Source of the DNA: Bacillota bacterium LX-D | Lineage (GTDB): Bacteria; Bacillota; DUOV01; Zhaonellaceae | Reading direction: 5' to 3' | NCBI GenBank assembly: GCA_031628995.1 | Contig: JAVLUO010000006.1 | Span: 1 to 64,000 of the forward strand | Length of the DNA: 64,000 nt | Part shown: positions 46,137 through 54,081 of the stretch, piece after piece | How the letters are laid out: the number at the start of each line of letters is the position of its first letter | Numbering within the stretch: the first letter of the stretch is position 1 | The notes under the pieces: generated by a model | What the model was told of the DNA's origin: nothing | Database searches by the model: none | The model's input: the letters and a program-made list of their open reading frames with translations, nothing else | Translations under genes and position numbers: made by a program

Positions 46137-47306
46137 TTACGTAGTTTTTTCCGTTATGTTTAGGGTAACATAAGAAGTTTTTTTGTTCCTCCAAATTAGA
46201 GCTGAAACCTTTTCACCAATTTTAACTTTGGCTACTGCTTCCTGTAAATCGTTAGGGCTAGTTACTTTCTTTTTATTAAACTCCAAAATAACGTCTCCTC
46301 TTTGCAAACCGGCTTTGGCTGCAGGGCTATTAGTAATAACTGAGGTAACAATAGCACCGTTTTGGGTAGGTAAGCCAAAATAATCAGCCAGTTCTTTAGT
46401 TACGGGCTGCATGTATACACCAATCCAAGGGCGGCTGATTTTACCTTTACTCATTAATTCCTGAAGTACATCTGTTACTGTAGAGCTTGGAATTGCAAAA
46501 CCTATTCCTTGAGCAGAAGCATTAACGGCTGTATTAATTCCGATAACTTCACCTTGGAGATTTATGAGGGGTCCGCCGCTGTTCCCGGGGTTAATAGATG
46601 CGTCTGTTTGCAGCAAGTTTTTATATTGCCGATTTTCTACTTCCACTGGGCGTTCTTTGGCACTGATGACTCCTACTGTCACCGTATGATCTAGGCCTAA
46701 GGGGTTGCCAATAGCAACTACCCAATCACCTGACTTAACTTGATTTGAATCTCCTAATTTTAAAGTGGGTAAATCTTTTTTGCTTTCAATTTTTAAAATA
46801 GCCAAGTCCAAATCATAATCTTTACCAACAACCTTAGCGGAGAAACTGTTATCATAACCGGAGACTAGAACCTGAATATCTGTAGCACCGTCAATAACAT
46901 GCTCATTAGTTAGAATGTAGCCATCTTTGCTGATGATGAAACCTGAGCCAAGGCCTTGGGTAACCCTCGGTTGATTTTCCAACCCCATATTCCCGAAAAA
47001 TTGTTGAAAAAATGGATCATTAAAGTAAGGATCGTTTGAACTGCTGGTTTGGGAAGTTGTTTCAATTTTGACAACTGCCGGGCCAGCTTTGTCTACAATA
47101 TTAGAAATTGTGTTAGGCCCTAAGCCTGGGAGTGTAAAGGACGCTTTATCAGCCTGAACAGATGTTTGCCGGTTTTGTTCTACGGATAGGCTGTTTTCTT
47201 GCTTTTGGTTATAAAGAGTAACGGCACCTAAAGAAAACAACACTGCCAAAGCAATTGTGGTAATAGTGTATAAAAAAACATTTCTTTTAGAATTAAAAAA
47301 GTTCAT
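46137..47306 (-). CDS. htrA: HtrA/DegP-type membrane serine protease
   Basis: A 389-residue envelope protease. It has one N-terminal TM helix (residues 10-31), a trypsin-like domain with the triad His136 (NEHVID), Asp168 (DLAIL) and Ser243 (GNSGGPL), and one C-terminal PDZ domain (about 285-385: GAIVTSVITNSPAAKAGLQR, then GDVILEFN). It degrades or refolds damaged exported proteins. The two-component genes just upstream in the same direction resemble the CssRS-HtrA arrangement of Bacillus, which suggests stress control. Confidence 0.92.
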   Translation of the reverse strand: MNFFNSKRNVFLYTITTIALAVLFSLGAVTLYNQKQENSLSVEQNRQTSVQADKASFTLPGLGPNTISNIVDKAGPAVVKIETTSQTSSSNDPYFNDPFFQQFFGNMGLENQPRVTQGLGSGFIISKDGYILTNEHVIDGATDIQVLVSGYDNSFSAKVVGKDYDLDLAILKIESKKDLPTLKLGDSNQVKSGDWVVAIGNPLGLDHTVTVGVISAKERPVEVENRQYKNLLQTDASINPGNSGGPLINLQGEVIGINTAVNASAQGIGFAIPSSTVTDVLQELMSKGKISRPWIGVYMQPVTKELADYFGLPTQNGAIVTSVITNSPAAKAGLQRGDVILEFNKKKVTSPNDLQEAVAKVKIGEKVSALIWRNKKTSYVTLNITEKTT

Positions 47307-47394
47307 CTTTCCACCTCATTTCTTAAATTTAATTTGGACTTGCAAATACAGTATAAAAGGGAAACCTGAAAAAAAACTTAAAAAATACTGTAAA

Positions 47395-48819
47395 TTACAC
47401 AAAAATATAAAAAAATTTAATGGTAAAAGTAGAGCCTATCCCTAATTGGCTGCTGACTTTAATGTCAGCAGCGTGGACTTCTGTAATCCATTTAGCGATA
47501 GCTAAACCTAAGCCTGTTCCTTCTTGGCTGCGGGCTTTATTCCCTCGGTAAAAACGTTCAAAAATGTGGGGTAAATCTTCAGCTGCAATACCAGATCCCG
47601 TATCTTTGATCTTAAAAACAACAGATTGGGGTTCCTTGGTAAAAGAAAAAGTAACTGTTCCTTGAGGAGGGGTAAATTTAAAAGCGTTGTCTAGTAAAAT
47701 TAAAAAAAGTTGCCGTAAATAATCTGTGTTCCCTAGAATTTTAACTCCATGAAGTTCTTCCGGATCATCATAAATAAAATTGACCTCCTTTTTTAATAAA
47801 CTTCCTTGACGTAAAACTTCCCGTAAGAAAGGGGTAAGTGCAATAGGCTCTTTTTCCGGAAGTTGACCAGCTTCTGCCCTGGCTAAAGCCAATAAATCGT
47901 TGACTAGACGGGACATCCTTTCTGCTTCGCTTCTAATATCAGCCAAACACTCCTGCCTAAGTGCGGAACTGTTTTCTCCTATTTTTTCTAATAATTCCAC
48001 ATTTCCGCGAATAGTAGTCAATGGAGTGCGCAATTCATGAGATGCATCAGCTAAAAACCTTTTTTGCATTACATAAGAATTTTCTAATTTTTCATAGGCA
48101 GTTTGCAGCCTTGCCAGCATAGTATTAAAAGTTTGAACTAGCCTGCCTACTTCATCGGAAGGACCATTGTACTGTACTCGGTGGCTTAAATCCTGGTGTT
48201 CTCCAATTGAACCAGCTTCTTCGGTAACTTTTTCTATGGGACGGAGGGCAGATCTTGCTAGAAACCAGCCTGCGCTGGCTGCCGCCATAATTGCCAAGGT
48301 AAGACAGGTTAGTAAAATTAAACGTAGGTTAGTTAAAGTTTGTACACTTGAATTTAGAGTGCGCGCTACCTGTAAAATACCTACCAACTCTGCATCTAAA
48401 AAAATGGGCTGGTTATAGATTCTAAGCCGGACGTTTTTATAAGAGTATGTTTTAAAAGAAAGCTCTTTTCGGCCTGCGGAAGTAATTGTTTGCAAGTCAA
48501 TGGGTAAAAATTGACCTCCCAAATTACTGGAGCGGGCTATATTACGACCATAACGGTCTACCACTTGTACGTAAACATCGGGAGAGGCAAAAACATCTAT
48601 ATCAGGTAAAATTACTTTTTGCAGAGCATGATTTTCGGTGTCGATAATTTTAATTGAATTAAAGACTTCAACAGCCTTAGCTGTTAATGATTTGTCTATT
48701 TCCATGTAAAGGGTATGCTTTAAATAAAAGTAGATCCAGGTTCCAAACAGTGCAAAGCTAGCGCTTAAAATAACTGTATAAAGTATGGTTAGACGCAAGC
48801 GTAAGGACAAGTGCTTCAC
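47395..48819 (-). CDS. Sensor histidine kinase (HAMP, HisKA, HATPase)
   Basis: A 474-residue membrane kinase. TM1 (residues 10-32), an extracytoplasmic sensor of about 130 residues, TM2 (165-188), HAMP (190-240), HisKA with phosphoacceptor His261 (ASHELRTPLTTIRGNV), and the ATPase domain with N box DNAFKFT, G1 DTGSGI and G2 GTGLGLAI. It overlaps the response regulator gene by four bases. It probably senses envelope stress, given the nearby htrA (inference). Confidence 0.92.
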   Translation of the reverse strand: MKHLSLRLRLTILYTVILSASFALFGTWIYFYLKHTLYMEIDKSLTAKAVEVFNSIKIIDTENHALQKVILPDIDVFASPDVYVQVVDRYGRNIARSSNLGGQFLPIDLQTITSAGRKELSFKTYSYKNVRLRIYNQPIFLDAELVGILQVARTLNSSVQTLTNLRLILLTCLTLAIMAAASAGWFLARSALRPIEKVTEEAGSIGEHQDLSHRVQYNGPSDEVGRLVQTFNTMLARLQTAYEKLENSYVMQKRFLADASHELRTPLTTIRGNVELLEKIGENSSALRQECLADIRSEAERMSRLVNDLLALARAEAGQLPEKEPIALTPFLREVLRQGSLLKKEVNFIYDDPEELHGVKILGNTDYLRQLFLILLDNAFKFTPPQGTVTFSFTKEPQSVVFKIKDTGSGIAAEDLPHIFERFYRGNKARSQEGTGLGLAIAKWITEVHAADIKVSSQLGIGSTFTIKFFYIFV

Positions 48820-49481
48820 TCCCTTAGGGTATATCCAATACCTCTAACAGTATGGATTAATCTAGTTTCTTTGTTAGCTTCTAATTTTTGGCGCAAGTAG
48901 CCGATGAAAACTTCTAAGACATTGGATTCCCCGTTATAGTCAATGCCCCAAACCTCATCCATCAAAGTATCCCTAGTAAGAATTTGCCGGGGATGGCGTA
49001 AAAAAATTGCTAGCAGATCAAATTCTTTATTAGTTAGGCTGATTTTCCTTTCCCCCCTTTGAACTTCTCTGGTTTCAAGGTTAAGGCTCAGATCAGAGTA
49101 CTCTAAGATTTTGGCAGTATCTTTCCCGGAACGCCTAAAAAGTGCTTTTATCCGAGCTAGCAGTTCTTCTAAGGCAAAGGGTTTAACTAAATAATCGTCT
49201 GCGCCTACATTTAGACCCTTAACTCGGTCTTTAATTTCATCTTTAGCAGTTAGCATTAAAATAGGGACGGAGCTAAAAGAACGTATTTCTTCACATATTT
49301 TAAAACCGTCCATCCCTGGCAGCATTAAATCTAAAATGATTAAATCGGCCTGGCCTTTTTGGGCTTCCTTTAGTCCGGAAAATCCATCATAAGCCACGGA
49401 TACCTGATAACCTTCATATTCTAAACTACGGCGCAAAAAAGCAGTTATTTTAGCGTCATCATCAACAACTAGAATATGCAT
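48816..49481 (-). CDS. OmpR-family response regulator
   Basis: A 221-residue regulator. The receiver domain has the acid pocket VVDDD, phosphoacceptor Asp51 (LILDLMLPGMDG), a conserved Thr (MLTAKD) and Lys (YLVKPF). A winged-helix effector follows (LTNKEFDLLAIFLRHPRQIL to VRGIGYTLR). It is first in the operon with the kinase. Confidence 0.93.
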   Translation of the reverse strand: MHILVVDDDAKITAFLRRSLEYEGYQVSVAYDGFSGLKEAQKGQADLIILDLMLPGMDGFKICEEIRSFSSVPILMLTAKDEIKDRVKGLNVGADDYLVKPFALEELLARIKALFRRSGKDTAKILEYSDLSLNLETREVQRGERKISLTNKEFDLLAIFLRHPRQILTRDTLMDEVWGIDYNGESNVLEVFIGYLRQKLEANKETRLIHTVRGIGYTLRE

Positions 49482-49651
49482 AATTCCACCTCAGTTTTGA
49501 AAAAACTTTTGTGCTATTCTTGCTTTTATTCTACCTAAGATCAAAATTTCTTCAATGTTAAAGAAAACTAATTTTAGCTCTTAAGCTCAATTCTTAAACT
49601 CCCTTCATATAGTATAGTATTGAACTTAGGTTTTAGGAAGGTGCTGCTCTA

Positions 49652-50632
49652 ATGAAAATAGCAATGATTTCCACGAATCTGCTTAGAACTCCGCCGGTGA
49701 TGTACGGAGGCGCAGAAAAGGTTATTAGTTTACTTACAGAGGAGTTAGTAAAAAGGGGGCATGAAGTAACTTTGTTTGCTACGGGAGATTCCTTAACTTC
49801 CGCCCACCTGAATTATTTGTATGAAAAGCCGGACTGGTCCTGGGAGAAGGAAACCAAATTTGCCCAATATGCTTTTGCCAATTGTAAGGAATTCGATCTG
49901 GTGCATAACAATTCTTATCCAGGTTTGGAAATGGCTCAATTTTGCCCCGTACCAACAGTTACAACAATGCATAGCTTATCAGCTCATTACAAGAAATATA
50001 GGGATAATATGTATATTGCCATTAGCTCAAGGCAACGGTTCCTTTTTCGGGAATTAAGAAAGGTTCGAGTGATTCATCATGGACTAGATGTTAATCAGTA
50101 TCCATTTTCAAGTGATTGCGACAATTACCTGGTTTGGGTTGGGCGCATCTGCTGGGAAAAAGGAGTCCATCATGCTGTCCAAGGGGCAAGAAAGTACGGC
50201 CTGCCTTTAAAATTAATTGGCCCAATTGCAGACGAAGATTATTTTAGTCAAAAGATAAAGCCCTATTTAGGCGGAAAAATAGAATACCTAGGTGAAATGG
50301 GTGAAAGCAAAAATCAGATTGTAAAAAAAGCTAAATGTTTTTTAATGCCTATTGAGTGGGAAGAACCCTTCGGCTTAGTAATTATTGAAGCAATGGCTTG
50401 TGGAACGCCGGTTATCGCATTTAATAGAGGAGCAGTCATGGAACTAATTGACCATGGAAGGACAGGATTCATTGTTACTTGTCCCGAAGAAATGTTTCAG
50501 GCAGTGGAAAATATTGACCAAATAGATCGGTTAAATTGCCGGCAGCATGTAATGAAGAATTTTTCCATTGAAAAAATGGCTTCAGACCATGAGAAGGCTT
50601 ACCTTGATATTTTAAAAGGAAAATTTAGATAA
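49652..50632 (+). CDS. Glycosyltransferase family 4
   Basis: A 326-residue GT-B enzyme. The N-terminal half has VMYGGAEKVISLLTEELVKR and HNNSYPG; the C-terminal half has the donor-binding EPFGLVIIEAMACGTPVIAF motif (E-x7-E). It transfers a sugar to an unknown acceptor. It is first in a run of two glycosyltransferases followed by murJ, which suggests a cell-surface polysaccharide or envelope job. Confidence 0.85.
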   Translation: MKIAMISTNLLRTPPVMYGGAEKVISLLTEELVKRGHEVTLFATGDSLTSAHLNYLYEKPDWSWEKETKFAQYAFANCKEFDLVHNNSYPGLEMAQFCPVPTVTTMHSLSAHYKKYRDNMYIAISSRQRFLFRELRKVRVIHHGLDVNQYPFSSDCDNYLVWVGRICWEKGVHHAVQGARKYGLPLKLIGPIADEDYFSQKIKPYLGGKIEYLGEMGESKNQIVKKAKCFLMPIEWEEPFGLVIIEAMACGTPVIAFNRGAVMELIDHGRTGFIVTCPEEMFQAVENIDQIDRLNCRQHVMKNFSIEKMASDHEKAYLDILKGKFR

Positions 50633-50644
50633 GGAGTTGGGCAA

Positions 50645-51523
50645 ATGGCAAGATTTCTTCCGCAAGATCTTTCCGTAGTAATACCGAGTAAAAATGAAAA
50701 GGATCTTAAAAACACTTTATTATCTTTACGCTCTGCTAAATTTGGCGAAAAGGTGGAATTAATTGTTGTTGATGATGGTTCCACCGATGGCAGTTGCAAA
50801 GATTTGTTTTGTATAGAACCCAGTGTCCACATTCTTACTACTTCAGGTAAAGGAGTTTCTTATGCTAGAAATTTAGGGGCAAGAGCAGCCCGGGGTAAAA
50901 TATTAGTTTTTTGCGATGCTAACTTAATTGCCCTACCTAACTTGTTTGAAGAAATACTTAAAGCTTTTGAAAATGAGCAGATTCTTGTTCAGGCACCTTA
51001 TATTAGTGACATAGCAAACCCTGATGCTGCCGGCTTTGGAATGACATTAAACCAAAATTTAGAGGGAGTATGGCTGGGGAGATGTGATGATTTAACCCCG
51101 GTACCAATTTTACCTTCAACCTGTTTGGCCTTACACAGCGATATTTACTGGCAAGTAGGAGGCTTTGATGAAGGATTTAAAATTTTAGGACACGAGGATG
51201 TGGAACTATCTATCCGCCTTTGGCTGTGTGGGCATACATTATATCTAAATCCTTTTACGGGAATTAAACACCTTTTTCGAGCTCTGAAACCCTATTACTT
51301 TAGCCGTGAACATTATGTGTATAACATTATCCGCCTGGCCTGCTTACATTTTAATACTGCCAGAATTACTAAAACTTTAAATTTGTATGCAAACAATGCC
51401 TACCTAAATAGATTGGTTAGCGAAACTATGCTTAGCGATGTTTGGCAAACTAGAGAGAAGTATCAGCAGCTAAAAAAATACGATGATAATTGGTACGTGG
51501 AAAAGTTTAAAATCCCTTTTTAA
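50645..51523 (+). CDS. Glycosyltransferase family 2
   Basis: A 292-residue GT-A enzyme with VVIPSKNEKDLKNTLLSLR, the nucleotide-binding VDDGSTDGS, the D-x-N variant FCDANLIAL in place of the usual DxD, and GGFDEGFKILGHEDVELS (the catalytic ED motif). It lies 12 bases after the GT4 gene, so the two are co-transcribed. The galactosyl/GalNAc-type C-terminal half fits capsule- or glycan-building enzymes; the sugar is unknown. Confidence 0.85.
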   Translation: MARFLPQDLSVVIPSKNEKDLKNTLLSLRSAKFGEKVELIVVDDGSTDGSCKDLFCIEPSVHILTTSGKGVSYARNLGARAARGKILVFCDANLIALPNLFEEILKAFENEQILVQAPYISDIANPDAAGFGMTLNQNLEGVWLGRCDDLTPVPILPSTCLALHSDIYWQVGGFDEGFKILGHEDVELSIRLWLCGHTLYLNPFTGIKHLFRALKPYYFSREHYVYNIIRLACLHFNTARITKTLNLYANNAYLNRLVSETMLSDVWQTREKYQQLKKYDDNWYVEKFKIPF

Positions 51524-51576
51524 GGTGATATAATAAAATATCACAAATGTTTAGAATTTTAAGTGCGAGGTAAACT

Positions 51577-53139
51577 ATGTCCGGTAAATCTGTTTTTAAA
51601 GCTGCTGGAATAATTATGGTGATTATGGTTGCTTCCCGGGTAATTGGTTTTGTCCGGGATGTTATTATTTATAGTCAATTTGGACAAAACCGCATTACTG
51701 ATGCGTACAATGCTGCTTTTTCTATTCCCGATGTATTGTACATGCTGTTAGTGGGCGGAGCCCTAAGCTCCGCCTTTATACCTGTTTTCTCCAAATATAT
51801 AAGCACCAAACAGGAAAAAGAAGGCTGGGAAGTGGCCAATATAGTTCTTAACCTAGTAATGATTTTGATGTTAATTGGTATTGGAGTAGGCTATATTTAC
51901 ACTCGACCTCTAATTTTGTTGCTTGTACCGGGTTTTAACCAGGAAGCTCTTGAGCTGACGGTGAAGCTAACGAGAATCATGTTTTGGCAGGCTTTTTTTA
52001 TGGCCATAAATGGCGTAACCTTTGGTATTTTAAATGCGTATAAGATTTTCATTATACCTACCTTAGGTACGATTCTTTATAACTTAGCAATTATTGTGGT
52101 CGGGCTGATTTGGAGCCCCAAATATGGTATTGCTGCTTTTTCCGTGGGAGTTGTAATAGGTGCTTTTTTAAATTTCGCTATCCAAATACCGGATTTACGA
52201 CGGATTGGGTATCGCTACCGTTTCATTCTAAAACTAAATCACCCAGGGCTAAAAAATATTCTAGGTTTAATGCTGCCTATCTTAATTGGATTATCTATTG
52301 GACAAGTTAATTTATTTATTAACCAAAATTTAGCTTCTGCTTTACCGGCGGGAATTGTGGCGGCTTTACATACAGGGCAGCGTTTAATGCAAGTTCCCAT
52401 TGGCATATTTGCTATTGCCATAGCTATGACAATTTTTCCAACTCTGACTGAGCAATCTGCCAATCACAAAATGGCTGAATTTAAACAAACGGCCAACTTA
52501 GGCATTCGGTCAGTTATTTTTATCACCTTACCTGCAGCTGCAGGTTTAATTGCTCTGAGTGTGCCTACGATTCGCCTTTTATTTGAACAAGGCAAATTTA
52601 CCCATGCCGACACACTAGTAACTTCCGTGGCGCTGAACTTTTATTCAATTGGCATATTTGCCCAATCGGCTTTGCAAGTCTTAAATCGTATATTTTATGC
52701 ACTGCAGGATACTATATCTCCAGTGGTAATAGGAGCATTTTCCATAATTATCAATATTGCTGGAAGTATTATTCTGATTCGTTATTTAGGCCACGGAGGC
52801 ATAGCTCTTGCTTATTCCTCGGCTGGAATTTTTAACCTTGTACTACTTTTATGGTGGTTAAAACGAAAATTGGGCAAGATAGATGGAAAAAGAATTATTT
52901 TATCCTTTTTACAAAGCTTAACAGCTTCTTGTCTGATGGGGGCAGCAGTTTATTATACTGCATTGGCTATGGATCAAATACTAGATATGTCAATTAAACT
53001 GAATCAGTTGGTGCAGGTGACTTTAAGCATCTTGGTAGGCGCAGCAGTGTACGCGGTTATTGCTGCTATTTTAAAGAATGAAGAAACCCAAATGGTTTTA
53101 GGGGTTTTAAAACGTAAGTTTAAAAAAGGGAAAAAGTAG
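51577..53139 (+). CDS. murJ: MurJ-type lipid II flippase
   Basis: A 520-residue MOP-superfamily protein with about 14 TM helices. VASRVIGFVRDVIIYSQFGQ, DAYNAAFSIPDVLYMLLVGGAL, SSAFIPVFSKY and the ARLLFEQGKF-like IRLLFEQGKFTHADT are MurJ marks. It moves lipid II across the membrane for wall synthesis. In this window the alternate flippase Amj is also encoded. Being next to two glycosyltransferases, it could instead serve another lipid-linked sugar. Confidence 0.87.
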   Translation: MSGKSVFKAAGIIMVIMVASRVIGFVRDVIIYSQFGQNRITDAYNAAFSIPDVLYMLLVGGALSSAFIPVFSKYISTKQEKEGWEVANIVLNLVMILMLIGIGVGYIYTRPLILLLVPGFNQEALELTVKLTRIMFWQAFFMAINGVTFGILNAYKIFIIPTLGTILYNLAIIVVGLIWSPKYGIAAFSVGVVIGAFLNFAIQIPDLRRIGYRYRFILKLNHPGLKNILGLMLPILIGLSIGQVNLFINQNLASALPAGIVAALHTGQRLMQVPIGIFAIAIAMTIFPTLTEQSANHKMAEFKQTANLGIRSVIFITLPAAAGLIALSVPTIRLLFEQGKFTHADTLVTSVALNFYSIGIFAQSALQVLNRIFYALQDTISPVVIGAFSIIINIAGSIILIRYLGHGGIALAYSSAGIFNLVLLLWWLKRKLGKIDGKRIILSFLQSLTASCLMGAAVYYTALAMDQILDMSIKLNQLVQVTLSILVGAAVYAVIAAILKNEETQMVLGVLKRKFKKGKK

Positions 53140-53214
53140 CTGAATAGAAAAGTACCATAAATGATAGGATGTTACCTAGGAACTTTTTGATGAAAGAAAG
53201 AATCTATACCAAGA

Positions 53215-53230
53215 AAACGGTTTGAACTAT
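53215..53230 (+). promoter_or_regulatory. Candidate regulator site, copy 1
   Basis: AAACGGTTTGAACTAT lies 34 bases before the -35 box of the mtaC promoter, where an activator would bind. Its exact reverse complement is at 57286-57301, ahead of mtaB. A related GTTTGAAGTAT is at 58822, by the PocR gene promoter. Confidence 0.5.
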
Positions 53231-53263
53231 AACATCTTAGAGCATTCTAGATCATCATAGGTG

Positions 53264-53292
53264 CTGACAAAAGTAGTAGTTTACTGTATTAA
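53264..53292 (+). promoter_or_regulatory. Promoter of the first mtaC gene
   Basis: CTGACA (53264-53269) and TATTAA (53287-53292) are 17 bases apart, 34 bases upstream of the coding start. The site sequence at 53215-53230 lies just upstream. Nothing else is seen in 53140-53325. Confidence 0.5.
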
Positions 53293-53325
53293 AGACAAAA
53301 AATAAAAATTAGGGGGTATTTTATT

Positions 53326-53961
53326 ATGGCATTTGAAGAAATGTCCCAAGCCGTAATCAGTGGTGATGAAGCAAAGGTTAAAGAATTAGTTAACAGTGCA
53401 GTTAACGCTAAAGAAAGCCCATTGGCAATTATTAATGATGGTTTAATCGCTGGTATGAACGTAGTAGGTGCTCGTTTTAAAGAAGGAGATATGTTCGTTC
53501 CTGAAGTATTAATGGCTGCTAAAGCTATGGCTGCCGGCGTTGATATTGTTAAACCTTTACTTGGCGCTGATGATATGCCTTCCGCTGGTACTGTGGTATT
53601 AGGTACTGTTAAAGGTGACTTACACGATATCGGTAAAAACTTAGTTGCTATGATGATGGAAAGCGGCGGCTTGAACGTTATCAACGTAGGAATTGACGTT
53701 GCTCCTGAAACATTTATCGAAGCTGTTAAAGCTAACAATGCTCAAATTGTTGCTATGTCAGCTCTCTTAACTACTACTATGCCTGCTATGAAAGATACAA
53801 TTGAAGCTTTCCAAGAAGCTGGCTTGAGAGACAAAGTTAAGATTATTGTTGGTGGTGCTCCTATATCACAAGAGTTCGCTGATCAAATCGGTGCTGACGG
53901 ATATGCTCCTGACGCTGCATCCGCTACCGATCTTGTTAAAAAATTAATTTCCGAAATGTAA
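53326..53961 (+). CDS. mtaC: Corrinoid protein MtaC-like (copy 1)
   Basis: A 211-residue cobalamin-binding methyl carrier. Residues 1-85 form the helical cap (B12-binding-2). The Rossmann B12 domain has the cobalt-ligand motif D98-x-H100-x-x-G103 in GTVKGDLHDIGKN, then SALLTTTMPAMK and IIVGGAPIS. His100 replaces the lower dimethylbenzimidazole ligand. It carries the methyl group between the substrate methyltransferase (MtaB) and the tetrahydrofolate-side enzyme. GGGGG precedes the ATG. Its coding sequence uses common codons and looks highly expressed. Confidence 0.9.
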   Translation: MAFEEMSQAVISGDEAKVKELVNSAVNAKESPLAIINDGLIAGMNVVGARFKEGDMFVPEVLMAAKAMAAGVDIVKPLLGADDMPSAGTVVLGTVKGDLHDIGKNLVAMMMESGGLNVINVGIDVAPETFIEAVKANNAQIVAMSALLTTTMPAMKDTIEAFQEAGLRDKVKIIVGGAPISQEFADQIGADGYAPDAASATDLVKKLISEM

Positions 53962-53999
53962 TTAAGTTTTAACAATTTACGTTTTTGTTCTTAAACATA

Positions 54000-54025
54000 A
54001 AGCTGCCTGCAATTGTAGGCAGCTT
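54000..54025 (+). terminator. Intercistronic hairpin
   Basis: AAGCTGCCTGC pairs with a right arm ending GGCAGCTT. There is no strong T run, so it is more likely an attenuator or mRNA-stability hairpin that would keep mtaC above the downstream genes. Confidence 0.5.
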
Positions 54026-54081
54026 CTTGTCAGAATATAGGTATTTACATAGAACTAGATTTATTGCCGGGAGGAACTGCT

